DNA from: Clostridiales bacterium
GTDB lineage: Bacteria > Bacillota > Clostridia > Lachnospirales > Lachnospiraceae
DNA: 45,584 nucleotides
NCBI GenBank assembly: GCA_029007785.1
Contig: JAQXIM010000124.1
Span: 1-45,584 of the forward strand
Reading direction: 5' to 3'
Part shown: positions 27,593 through 35,978 of the stretch, piece after piece
Numbering within the stretch: position 1 is the first letter of the stretch
Layout: every line of letters starts with the position of its first letter
The notes under the pieces: generated by a model
Database searches by the model: none
What the model was told of the DNA's origin: nothing
The model's input: the letters and a program-made list of their open reading frames with translations, nothing else
Made by a program: the position numbers and the translations under genes

Positions 27593-27614
27593 ACTAAAAA
27601 CTAATTACCTGATA

Positions 27615-27643
27615 AGTATACGTGATTATTCGACTTCCGTCAA
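27615..27643 (-). promoter_or_regulatory. Promoter of the sulfhydrylase gene
   Basis: On the minus strand, TTGACG (27643-27638), 17 bases, TATACT (27620-27615). It leaves an 85-base leader. Confidence 0.75.
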
Positions 27644-27743
27644 TTGTTTCCCCCGGTTTCCTCCTTTTACAGACATTTCCCATTCTGATTTAAATGATTT
27701 TATTATTTATTTATTTGCTTTTTCACTATTTCATGTTTTTTCT

Positions 27744-27772
27744 TTGACATATATTATGCGGCATGATAAAAT
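27744..27772 (+). promoter_or_regulatory. Promoter of fbp
   Basis: A perfect TTGACA (27744-27749), 17 bases, TAAAAT (27767-27772), about 110 bases before the ATG. A CGTTC/GAACG pairing is in the leader. Confidence 0.75.
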
Positions 27773-27881
27773 GAAAATGAAACATTTTCGTTCATGAATT
27801 ATTCTGAACGGTCTGCCTCCTCCATCCCTTCCCGGTGTTGAAAGAGGCTCACAATTCTCATTTCTTCCGAAAGGAGCACAC

Positions 27882-29834
27882 ATGAGTAGTATTGACAAGC
27901 ATTACCTGGAGACCTTGTCTTATCAGTTTCCTTCCATTGCAAAAGCCAGCACAGAGATTATCAATCTGTGCTCTATCCTTCAGCTGCCCAAGGAAACCGA
28001 ACATTTTATGACGGATATCCACGGCGAGTATGAACAGTTTAACCACATTATGAAAAACGGTTCCGGTACCGTTCGAAGCAAAATCGAAGATGAGTTTGGA
28101 TTTTCCCTTACCAAGGAAGATAAGACCGAATTAGCCACTTTGATCTATTACCCAAAAGAAAAAATAAAGCTGATAGAAGAATCCGGTGCCAATATGCATG
28201 ACTGGTACCGCACCATGCTGCTGCGGGTCATCCGCATTGCCAAGCATGCGTCCAGAAAATACACCCGTTCCAAAGTACGTAAATCCATGCCGAAGGAATT
28301 TGCCTATATCATTGAAGAATTGATGGCAGAAAACGATCTTTCTGACAAAGAGAAATACTACGAAGGTATTCTGGAGGCTTTGATCAAGACAAACCGGGCA
28401 AAAGAGTGTCTGTGTGCCTTCTCTGAGACGATTCAGAATCTGGTTGTCAACCATCTGCATATCATTGGAGATATCTATGACAGAGGTCCCGGCCCCCACT
28501 ATGTAATGGATACCTTGATGAATCTTCATTCCGTTGATATCCAGTGGGGAAACCATGATGCTGTCTGGATCGGTGCTGCCTGCGGTAATCTGGCCTGCAT
28601 TGCCACTGCCCTTCGTCTGACCGCCCGTTACGGAAATCTGGATACGGTGGAGGACGGCTACGGAATCAACCTGATTCCTCTGATGCGTTTTGCCATGGAT
28701 ACATACGGTGATGATCCCTGCACCTGCTTCAAGGTAAAATACGATGAGAAGACATACGACATCAATGATCTTCCTTTGGATACGAAGATGCATAAGGCCA
28801 TTGCCATCATCCAGTTTAAACTGGAAGGTCAGCTGATTAAGCGTAATCCGGAATTCCATATGGAAGACCGTCTCCTTCTGAGTCAGATCGATTACGAAAA
28901 GAAAACCATCATGTGTTATGGAAAGGAATATCCTCTGGAAGATGGTTATTTCCCCACGATTGATCCGAAAGATCCTTATAAACTGACCGAGGCAGAACAG
29001 CTTCTCATGGATCGTCTTCAGCAGAATTTTGTAAACTGTGAAAAGCTTCAGCGCCACGTTCGATTCCTGCTGAATAAAGGAAGTCTGTATCTGCTCTACA
29101 ACTCCAATCTGTTGTTCCATGGATGTATTCCCATGACAGAAGAGGGAGACTTCCTCAGTGTTACACTGGACGGAAAAACTTACAAAGGCAAAAAGCTCAT
29201 GGATTATCTGGACAGCTGCGTACGTAAAGGCTACTATCTGCCCTACGGTCCTGAAAAACAAAAAGCTACCGATATCATCTATTTCCTTTGGACTCATCCG
29301 GCTTCACCGCTCTTCGGAAAATACAAGATGACTACCTTTGAAAGATATTTCATCAAAGATAAAGCCACCCACGAGGAACCCAAAACACCTTATTACAAAT
29401 TATACAATGATGAAACTGTCATCAATAAAATCTTTGATGAGTTCCAGCTGGATCACGACAGTTCCCATATCATCAACGGTCATGTTCCGGTGAAGCAGAT
29501 CAAGGGAGAATCTCCCATCAAATGCGGCGGCAAGCTTCTGTTGATTGACGGAGGCTTCTCACGTGCTTATCAGAAGACGACCGGTATTGCCGGCTACACC
29601 CTGATTTCCAACTCCTACGGTTTGAAACTGGTTTACCATGAACCCTTCACTTCTACGGAAGACGCAATCCGCACAGGAAGTGATATCCGTTCTGAGACTT
29701 TCGTCGTAGAGAAAGTAACCCATCGTCAGAAAGTACGGGAAACCGATACAGGTGCACGTCTTTATCAGACCATCGAAGAGCTCACCGCTCTCCTGGATGC
29801 TTACCGAAGCGGTGAAATCCGTGAACGTGAATAA
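27882..29834 (+). CDS. fbp: Fructose-1,6-bisphosphatase, class III
   Basis: The protein has 650 residues, the large class III form of Firmicutes. It shows a metallophosphatase core: F-M-T-D-I-H-G-E-Y-E-Q-F near residue 42, I-G-D-I-Y-D-R-G-P-G-P, W-G-N-H-D-A-V-W-I-G, and I-I-N-G-H-V-P-V near the C-terminus. These supply the Asp, His and Asn metal ligands. It removes the C1 phosphate of fructose-1,6-bisphosphate in gluconeogenesis. The ATG follows AAAGGAGCACAC. It is monocistronic: a strong promoter before it and a perfect terminator after it. Confidence 0.97.
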   Translation: MSSIDKHYLETLSYQFPSIAKASTEIINLCSILQLPKETEHFMTDIHGEYEQFNHIMKNGSGTVRSKIEDEFGFSLTKEDKTELATLIYYPKEKIKLIEESGANMHDWYRTMLLRVIRIAKHASRKYTRSKVRKSMPKEFAYIIEELMAENDLSDKEKYYEGILEALIKTNRAKECLCAFSETIQNLVVNHLHIIGDIYDRGPGPHYVMDTLMNLHSVDIQWGNHDAVWIGAACGNLACIATALRLTARYGNLDTVEDGYGINLIPLMRFAMDTYGDDPCTCFKVKYDEKTYDINDLPLDTKMHKAIAIIQFKLEGQLIKRNPEFHMEDRLLLSQIDYEKKTIMCYGKEYPLEDGYFPTIDPKDPYKLTEAEQLLMDRLQQNFVNCEKLQRHVRFLLNKGSLYLLYNSNLLFHGCIPMTEEGDFLSVTLDGKTYKGKKLMDYLDSCVRKGYYLPYGPEKQKATDIIYFLWTHPASPLFGKYKMTTFERYFIKDKATHEEPKTPYYKLYNDETVINKIFDEFQLDHDSSHIINGHVPVKQIKGESPIKCGGKLLLIDGGFSRAYQKTTGIAGYTLISNSYGLKLVYHEPFTSTEDAIRTGSDIRSETFVVEKVTHRQKVRETDTGARLYQTIEELTALLDAYRSGEIRERE

Positions 29835-29849
29835 TCCGAAGCTTTGCCC

Positions 29850-29897
29850 AGCAGCAAAAAAAGATCGTCGGCATGCCGGCGATCTTTTTTTGCTGCT
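29850..29897. terminator. Bidirectional terminator after fbp
   Basis: A 48-base palindrome with 24-base arms and one G-U pair, containing A7 and T7 tracts and a GGCATGCC centre. It ends fbp and, on the other strand, the aminopeptidase gene. Confidence 0.92.
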
Positions 29898-29907
29898 TTG
29901 TTTCATC

Positions 29908-31161
29908 TTAGTTGTCTGACTGACTGCGGAATTCCTCCGCCCATTCTCCATTGACGAAAATATCCACTCTCTTTCCGTCGGAAGTAACTCCCTGTATGTT
30001 CATATCGGGAGTACCAATCATGAAATCCACATGAATCAGGGAATCATTGATACCTGCTTCTTTCCACTCTTCCGCTGTCATCTTATCATAATTCGGCAGC
30101 ACATTGGAGAAACCGGCTCCCAAAGCCAGATGGCAGCTGGCATTCTCATCAAAAAGAGTTTCATAGAACATATGACCTGTCTGGGAAACAGGAGAACTCT
30201 CCGGAACGAGAGCAACTTCCCCTAAACAGCAGGATCCCTCATCCATGGTAATGATTTTCCCAAGAACCTCTTCTCCGCAGCGAGCGCTCCAGGATACGGC
30301 TTTTCCTTCTTTAAATTCCACCCAAAAGTCTTCAATCAGCATTCCCTGATAAGAAAGGGGTTTGGAAGATACCACTTTTCCTTCTGCACGTCCGCTGGCC
30401 GGAGTTGTGAAAATTTCCTCCGTAGGCATATTGGGATTATAGTAAGTTCCGCCCATGGTATACTCTCCGCCGCCCATCCATACGGCACCGGGAATCAACC
30501 ATACACGAAAATCTGTTCCCAGCTGATTCTTATACTCCAGGTATTCAAAACCATATTCATTCAGCTTCCGACAGCGCTCCAGAAACTGATGATTGTGACG
30601 ATTCCATGCATCCACCGGATCCTTATCTTTTTCTATGTGAACACAGGAAAAAATATCTTCCCAAAGCTTCGCCTGAGCCGCTTCCTCCGTCTCGTTGGGA
30701 TAAACCTTCTTTGCCCAGGAGGGAGAAGGAACGGCAATGATGGTCCACTGATCACGGTTTTCTCTGGCATCCCGGTATTTCTTCAGCACACGGTTTTTCT
30801 TTACCATGGCCTGCTGCATTTTTTCCGGATCTACTCCGGCAAGACCATCGGGATCGTCACTGAGAATATGAATATGACAGGGCAGCTCCTCTGCCATCCA
30901 ACGATGTTTTGCCTCCAGCCATTCCGGCACTTCCCCCAGACTTTCGACCGTTTCGTACTGGTAAGCCATTTTGGTCACCGGCTGAAAAGTCCACTCCATC
31001 ATCACCTTTCCAGCACCTGCAAGATAGCACTCTTCTGCCACCATAGCAGCAAATTCATGCTGCTCGGGAGACACAAAAATCATGACTGTCTGACCGGGCT
31101 GAACATTTACCCCGGTACATACTGCCAATTTTGCATATTTTCTGATTCTTTCCTGATCCAT
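29908..31161 (-). CDS. M29-family metallo-aminopeptidase
   Basis: The protein has 417 residues, typical of AmpS/PepS-type thermophilic aminopeptidases. The N-terminal domain has G-V-N-V-Q-P-G-Q-T-V. Metal-ligand regions of the family are visible in order: M-P-T-E-E-I-F-T-T-P (Glu), GEVALVPESSPVSQTG (Glu), L-F-D-E-N-A-S-C-H-L-A-L-G (His), and I-H-V-D-F-M-I-G (His, Asp). It removes N-terminal residues from peptides in the cytosol. The ATG follows AGGAGTAATAAGTA. The 250 bases upstream, as far as the sigG remnant, hold no gene I can support. Confidence 0.92.
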   Translation of the reverse strand: MDQERIRKYAKLAVCTGVNVQPGQTVMIFVSPEQHEFAAMVAEECYLAGAGKVMMEWTFQPVTKMAYQYETVESLGEVPEWLEAKHRWMAEELPCHIHILSDDPDGLAGVDPEKMQQAMVKKNRVLKKYRDARENRDQWTIIAVPSPSWAKKVYPNETEEAAQAKLWEDIFSCVHIEKDKDPVDAWNRHNHQFLERCRKLNEYGFEYLEYKNQLGTDFRVWLIPGAVWMGGGEYTMGGTYYNPNMPTEEIFTTPASGRAEGKVVSSKPLSYQGMLIEDFWVEFKEGKAVSWSARCGEEVLGKIITMDEGSCCLGEVALVPESSPVSQTGHMFYETLFDENASCHLALGAGFSNVLPNYDKMTAEEWKEAGINDSLIHVDFMIGTPDMNIQGVTSDGKRVDIFVNGEWAEEFRSQSDN

Positions 31162-31411
31162 TACTTATTACTCCTTTTTCTATCCCCGAAAACGCTTCTG
31201 AAGCTATGATTCTTCCGAAATCTGATTAACGGGTATGTATGTGAAATGTTCCGGCTTTTTTATTATCCGAACCGGAGATCTGCCGAAACCGACCACAAAG
31301 CCTCTCATTCAATCTCCGCGGTTTTCCTTTTCACTGGAATCTTTTTTCTTTTTGCATATCGGAATCATCATAGCACATTCTGACACCGGAAACAACATTT
31401 CTGCCTCCAGC

Positions 31412-31819
31412 CTATTTTGAATTCCCCATTGCCTGTGATTCTTTCTCAGAAAAAATTCCAGCCGAGGGTCTCTCACTGACCTGCCCCGACTGGTTTTTCT
31501 TTGAAAATGTTTTTCCACCTCCCATCATCATGGGTACGGCATAAGTCGAAAAACGAACGTTCTGCGTAATATCAAAATTATCAATCGCCTTAATCAGACC
31601 AACACAGCCGATTTGAAAAAGGTCATCCAAATTGTTTCCGCTGCCGGAAAATCTTTGTACCACACTGAGAACCAGCCTCAGATTTCCCTGAATGTATTCT
31701 TCTCTGGCTTCTCTGTCCCCTTCCATGATTCGGCGAAACAGATCTTCCTTTTCCTCATTTTTCAGCAGGGGAAGTTTTGACGTATTGACACCACAGATTT
31801 CAACCTTGTAACTTGCCAT
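31412..31819 (-). pseudogene. sigG: Truncated sigma factor SigG (forespore), regions 3-4 missing
   Basis: Residues 1 to about 99 match SigG closely: K-V-E-I-C-G-V-N-T-S-K-L-P-L-L-K at the N-terminus, GNLRLVLSVVQRF, DDLFQIGCVGLIKAIDNFD, and VRFSTYAVPMMMG. Normal SigG continues with a GEIRRYLRDN-like helix and then regions 3 and 4, about 160 more residues. Here it diverges after VPMMMG, keeps a V-S pair at the expected spacing, and stops at residue 135. The roughly 250 bases between its end and the aminopeptidase show no region 4. Good ribosome binding site (GAGGAG). As it stands it could bind core polymerase but has no -35 recognition domain. A sequencing error could explain a frame break but not the missing length. 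Confidence 0.85.
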
Positions 31820-31978
31820 GACATACTCCTCTTTCTGATTATTTTAGATGGGACAGCAATGAATGAGCTGCCTGGAGACATTTCTGAGTCAATATCTCTC
31901 CTTACCAGCCGCAAGCCCGGTTCATGTATACACTGTCTCTTATCTATATCATGATTGAAGAGTAAAAAAATATACCTG

Positions 31979-32719
31979 CTAAACGTAGCGTACTATTTCC
32001 TTTTTCAGCCTTTTCATGATTTTCTTCTCCAACCGTGATATGTATGACTGAGAAATACCCAGAACATCCGCCACTTCCTTCTGAGTCATTTCGTCCCCAT
32101 ATTTTCTTGTCAAACCAAAACGCATCTCTACAATGGTTCGCTCTCTGGTATCCAGTGAGCCAAGGGCCCGATCCAAAAGGGAAAGCTCCACTTCATCCTC
32201 CATATCCCGGGTTATTACATCTTCATCCGTTCCTAGAATATCGGAAAGAAGCAGCTCATTGCCATCCCAGTCCACATTCAACGGTTCATCAATGGATACT
32301 TCCATTCTTACCTTATTGTTTTTTCTCAGATACATGAGTATTTCGTTCTCAATACACCTGGAGGCGTAAGTGGCCAATTTGATTTTCTTATCGGGATTAT
32401 AGGTGTTTATGGCTTTAATCAGCCCAATGGTTCCAATGGATATCAGATCCTCCACACCGACGCCCGTATTATCGAACTTTCTGGCGATATAGACAACCAG
32501 ACGCAGATTGTGTTCAATCAAAATGGATTTTGCTTCCGAAGATTGTTCACTGATCATCTGTTCCAAGCAGGACTGTTCTTCTTCTCCGCTCAGAGGTTCC
32601 GGCAGTACATCATTTCCTCCAATATAGTGAACTTCTCCTTTTCCCGGCATCATCAGACACGTAAATAAGGGCAGGTGATGATTCGACATCCACGCGGTAC
32701 TCTTTCCCTGAAAACTCAT
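31979..32719 (-). CDS. sigE: RNA polymerase sigma factor SigE (mother cell, pro-form)
   Basis: The protein has 246 residues from the ATG at 32719. About 30 residues precede the conserved [12 protein letters not shown], matching the cleavable pro-sequence of SigE with its hydrophobic character ([13 protein letters not shown]). Region 2 ([42 protein letters not shown]) and region 4 ([44 protein letters not shown]) are complete. SigE directs early mother-cell gene expression after cleavage by SpoIIGA, encoded just upstream. The alternative start at 32767 would add 16 residues upstream of the pro-sequence. Confidence 0.95.
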   Translation of the reverse strand: MSFQGKSTAWMSNHHLPLFTCLMMPGKGEVHYIGGNDVLPEPLSGEEEQSCLEQMISEQSSEAKSILIEHNLRLVVYIARKFDNTGVGVEDLISIGTIGLIKAINTYNPDKKIKLATYASRCIENEILMYLRKNNKVRMEVSIDEPLNVDWDGNELLLSDILGTDEDVITRDMEDEVELSLLDRALGSLDTRERTIVEMRFGLTRKYGDEMTQKEVADVLGISQSYISRLEKKIMKRLKKEIVRYV

Positions 32720-32779
32720 TTCCCATTCCCTCTCTTCCTTATTTGAATCGCCTCCGAATGCTGCCAAGAATCCGGCGGC

Positions 32780-33634
32780 CTATGAATAAAGATCCTGCAC
32801 ATAAAGTATCATCTGATACCTCCCGTTTCCGCTTAATGAATGCCTGGAAATAGCTACCAAAGGTTTTTCCAATCTGCAGTTTTCTCCCACAATCATGCAA
32901 TCCAAAAACACAGCAGGCAAGACGCCCGACGACTTTCCCACGGAACGATAGGGGATCCAGCGCACTTCGGAAACCGGTATCCTTCCCAGATATCCCAACA
33001 TATCCCGGCTCAGAATATGTACGCCCTGACCGGAAATCGGATCCAGCAAAAGATTGCCTGTATCCCATAAACCGATCACCTGCTTTTCCCACTCTCCGTA
33101 AATCAATTTGACAGGGATGAGCATTTTAACGGGCTGCCTCCTCTTTTTTTCCAGCCATCCTGTCCCAACCATAACAGCTCCTGATGACAAAAGAACCTGA
33201 AGAAAGGAAAACAAAATCCACAGCAGCGTTTGTCTGTCTGCCATTCCTGAGATACCTCTTTCTTCCGGCTGAATGCGGTACTGAAAAAGAAATCCTGCCC
33301 AGGTATGCTCCCGAAAAAAGCTCAGCATCCCTGACAGCAAAAAGCCCATTCCAAAACAGACGGCCATCTGTTCTGCCAGCTTCCCGATTCTCCTTTCCGG
33401 AAAGGAAATCATCTGCATCAGAAGAGCCAGGCAGACTCCTGCCATCATTGTCTTCCATCCGGCTGTCTCCATCCATAAAAGGATAATCGAGCCTGTGCTT
33501 CCCAAAAGAGAGCCGCGAAGAATGCCGAACCTTTCCGTTTTCCTCTGCAGAATTCTCTGTTCCAGGGTGAGAATCCCATAATCCAGACAGAAATTAAGAC
33601 ACCAATAAAGATCCAGATATACTGTCCTGTGCAT
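32780..33634 (-). CDS. spoIIGA: Sigma-E processing peptidase SpoIIGA
   Basis: The protein has 284 residues. The N-terminal half is a membrane domain of about five helices starting V-Y-L-D-L-Y-W-C-L-N-F. The C-terminal half is an aspartic protease domain with the catalytic L-W-D-T-G-N-L-L-L-D-P motif and an SVGKSSGVLPAV stretch. It cleaves the SigE pro-sequence in the septal membrane after asymmetric division. The only reasonable start is the ATG at 33634, which has no Shine-Dalgarno sequence, and a -10 box ends only six bases upstream. It is next to sigE, as in all spore formers. Confidence 0.93.
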   Translation of the reverse strand: MHRTVYLDLYWCLNFCLDYGILTLEQRILQRKTERFGILRGSLLGSTGSIILLWMETAGWKTMMAGVCLALLMQMISFPERRIGKLAEQMAVCFGMGFLLSGMLSFFREHTWAGFLFQYRIQPEERGISGMADRQTLLWILFSFLQVLLSSGAVMVGTGWLEKKRRQPVKMLIPVKLIYGEWEKQVIGLWDTGNLLLDPISGQGVHILSRDMLGYLGRIPVSEVRWIPYRSVGKSSGVLPAVFLDCMIVGENCRLEKPLVAISRHSLSGNGRYQMILYVQDLYS

Positions 33635-33640
33635 GGGAAA

Positions 33641-33673
33641 ATTGTATCAGATTTGCCTTAAAAATCATGTCAA
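33641..33673 (-). promoter_or_regulatory. spoIIG-like promoter with 21-bp spacer
   Basis: On the minus strand, a perfect TTGACA (33673-33668), 21 bases, TACAAT (33646-33641). In Bacillus the spoIIG promoter has an unusually long (22-bp) spacer that needs phosphorylated Spo0A; the arrangement here is similar. I see no clean 0A box (TGTCGAA) nearby. Confidence 0.55.
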
Positions 33674-33674
33674 A

Positions 33675-33699
33675 AAAAAGAGGCCAAAGGCCTCTTTTT
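33675..33699 (-). terminator. Terminator of ftsZ
   Basis: AAAAAGAGGCC-AAA-GGCCTCTTTTT: an 11-bp perfect stem with T-tracts on both sides. It separates ftsZ from spoIIGA; the spoIIGA -35 box begins immediately after it. Confidence 0.9.
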
Positions 33700-33758
33700 A
33701 TCTCTCTCCTCCGTCACCCTTCGACGGGCAGAGAGTCTTATAGGAAAATGATTGTTGC

Positions 33759-34913
33759 TTATCTTTTCAGGAAATCAGGAATATTGATGGTCTTCTCCTG
33801 TACACGGGACTCCGGAACACGAAGAGGCTTCCGAGGAGTAAAGGTAACCGGTGTCTCCTCTTCTTTCTCCACTGCTGCTTTGGCAACAGCGGCTTCCTCT
33901 CTGGCAGCAGGAGCAGATTTTCTTGCAGCAGAGGTGAACACAGGTCTTCCCAGATCAGCTGCTTCTTCTTCCAGTCCGGTAGCGATAACCGTAATCGTTG
34001 CTTCGTCCTGGACATTCTCATCAAATCTGGCACCAAAAATGATGTTGGCATCTTCGCCTGCCAGTTCCTGAACATAGCTTGCTGCTTCATTTGCTTCAAT
34101 CAGACCAATATCACCGGATACGTTAATAATAACGTGGCTTGCACCTGCAATGCTGGTCTCCAGAAGAGGACTGGATACTGCCTGCTTAACAGCTTCCAGA
34201 GCCTTATCATCGCCTCTGGCATTACCAATACCAATGTGAGCAATACCCTTGTCGGTCATAACTGTCTGTACATCAGCAAAGTCAAGGTTAATCAATGCAG
34301 GTACATTGATCAGGTCGGTAATACCCTGAACTGCCTGCTGCAGAACCTCATCCGCTTTGCGAAGAGCTTCCGGCATGGTTGTACGACGATCTACGATCTC
34401 AAGGAGTTTATCGTTGGGGATAACAATCAGAGTATCAACACTCCGTTTTAAATTCTCAATTCCTTCCAGAGCATTTGCCATACGAACTTTTCCTTCAAAA
34501 CGGAAAGGCTTCGTTACAACACCGACAGTGAGGATACCCATCTCTTTGGCAATTCTGGCTACAACAGGAGCAGCACCTGTTCCGGTTCCGCCGCCCATAC
34601 CACAGGTAACGAAAACCATATCAGCACCTTTTACTGCAGCAGCCAGTTCTTCTTCACTCTCTTCCGCTGCCTTCATTCCGATTTCAGGCTTTGCACCTGC
34701 ACCCAAACCCTTTGTCAGCTTTTCACCGATCTGAATCGCTGTCGGAGCTTTGCAAAGCTGAAGTGCCTGACGATCCGTATTGATACCAATAAATTCAACA
34801 CTCTCAACATCGCTGTCTACCATACGGTTGACTGCATTATTGCCGGCACCGCCAATACCAATAACAATAATCTTGGCAGCACTTTCTGATTCATTTATCT
34901 TTATCTCTAACAA
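33759..34913 (-). CDS. ftsZ: Cell division protein FtsZ
   Basis: The protein has 384 residues. The tubulin-like GTPase signature [10 protein letters not shown] near residue 108, the N-terminal [11 protein letters not shown] and the T7 loop [10 protein letters not shown] are present. A variable, Pro/Ala/Glu-rich linker and the conserved C-terminal peptide I-N-I-P-D-F-L-K-R (binds FtsA/SepF/ZapD-like partners) finish it. The start is TTG, preceded by AAAGGAGG at good spacing, with no ATG near. It polymerises into the Z-ring. It has its own promoter and terminator and is not in one transcript with spoIIGA. Confidence 0.97.
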   Translation of the reverse strand: MLEIKINESESAAKIIVIGIGGAGNNAVNRMVDSDVESVEFIGINTDRQALQLCKAPTAIQIGEKLTKGLGAGAKPEIGMKAAEESEEELAAAVKGADMVFVTCGMGGGTGTGAAPVVARIAKEMGILTVGVVTKPFRFEGKVRMANALEGIENLKRSVDTLIVIPNDKLLEIVDRRTTMPEALRKADEVLQQAVQGITDLINVPALINLDFADVQTVMTDKGIAHIGIGNARGDDKALEAVKQAVSSPLLETSIAGASHVIINVSGDIGLIEANEAASYVQELAGEDANIIFGARFDENVQDEATITVIATGLEEEAADLGRPVFTSAARKSAPAAREEAAVAKAAVEKEEETPVTFTPRKPLRVPESRVQEKTINIPDFLKR

Positions 34914-34959
34914 CTTATAGTCCTCCTTTAGTCGTTCTCAAAGCACACGATTCCTTATA

Positions 34960-34988
34960 ACTATATTTTATTTCTGGTAAATAATCAA
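34960..34988 (-). promoter_or_regulatory. Promoter of ftsZ
   Basis: On the minus strand, TTGATT (34988-34983), 17 bases, TATAGT (34965-34960). The rest of the 224-base gap to ftsQ holds only a weak GAAGC/GCTTC hairpin. Confidence 0.65.
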
Positions 34989-35137
34989 GACCATTCCTCT
35001 ATTTTTTTTGAGAAAAACCAGATTTTTTGTTATTTTGAGTCGATATCGGCTGCCCTGACCCGGGAAGCGAAAAGCTTCGAAATCAATTTTTTCCCACTTT
35101 TCACCGGAAAGAAAAACTTTCAGATTATTGATCGGTT

Positions 35138-35962
35138 TTACTTAAAAATGTAGGTAGGATGATCCACATTTTCATCATATGTATCCAGATACAGCGTACC
35201 TTTCCTGCCTTCCAGTTCCGGCAGTATATTCGTCATTTCCAGCAATTTTTCTTCCATATCCTTGTTGGAACCGAGGCTGACTTCAATATCTCCGATCCGG
35301 CAGATTACATTTCCATTGGTTTCCACATGAATGGAATCCACCAGGGATACCAGAAGTCTGTTTTCTTCATCCCACAGAATCTCCGTTTCCTGGAGATACT
35401 GGGTTATGTTAAGTACTGTCTGGAAAATACTGTCATCTTCCACCGGCAGCTTGTCTCCCAATACAATATAATCTGTCTGCAGTCCTGTCACACAGGGAAC
35501 ATTCTCCATGGGTTCCGAGGAGCTTTCCACGATATACCCATCTTTATCAAAATACATACAATTTCCCATCTTGTTCAGATAGCCGATGATCTCTTTCTCG
35601 TAAACAATGATTTCCACCGAACGGATTCCTGTCATGGTTACCGTGTACTTGTCCACAAAGGGAATAGAGGAGCTCTGTCCCATACGCTGGGTAATCATAA
35701 ATACAATAGGATTTCTGGATAGGGAATCTTTGAAAAAAAGTGATTCCAGCTCTTCATCGGTATATCTTTGATTCCCTTCAATCGAAACATATTGAATGCG
35801 CAGATTGGCCGCAAAGAAAATCAGCACACCCAGCAGTATACCGATTCCCAGCAGCCACAGCGCCTTTCCTTTTTTACTGTTTTTATCCTGTTTCTCAGTT
35901 TGTTCCATCTCAATCACCCCATCCGGATTTTCTTCTCCGTCCGGTTCCGATTTTGCCTTCAT
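35138..35962 (-). CDS. ftsQ: Cell division protein FtsQ/DivIB
   Basis: The protein has 274 residues from the ATG at 35962, which has AGAAGGAAATG upstream and lies 16 bases after the murA stop. A longer frame to 36049 overlaps murA. A charged cytoplasmic part (residues 1-35) precedes one transmembrane helix (ALWLLGIGILLGVLIFFAANL), then a POTRA domain (IQYVSIEGNQRYTDEELESLFF) and the beta domain. It is a scaffold of the divisome outside the membrane. Confidence 0.9.
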   Translation of the reverse strand: MKAKSEPDGEENPDGVIEMEQTEKQDKNSKKGKALWLLGIGILLGVLIFFAANLRIQYVSIEGNQRYTDEELESLFFKDSLSRNPIVFMITQRMGQSSSIPFVDKYTVTMTGIRSVEIIVYEKEIIGYLNKMGNCMYFDKDGYIVESSSEPMENVPCVTGLQTDYIVLGDKLPVEDDSIFQTVLNITQYLQETEILWDEENRLLVSLVDSIHVETNGNVICRIGDIEVSLGSNKDMEEKLLEMTNILPELEGRKGTLYLDTYDENVDHPTYIFK

Positions 35963-35978
35963 TTCCACATTTCCTTCT

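Noticed and set aside
28131..29297. Long minus-strand open frame opposite fbp
   Set aside because: fbp on the plus strand has full family motifs; the opposite frame shows no domain and no start signal.
31309..31518. Open frame just after the sigG conserved part, with weak similarity to the next SigG helix
   Set aside because: It is in a shifted frame, shows only scattered matches (RSVRD), and soon becomes low-complexity. It may be sigG debris but not a separate gene.
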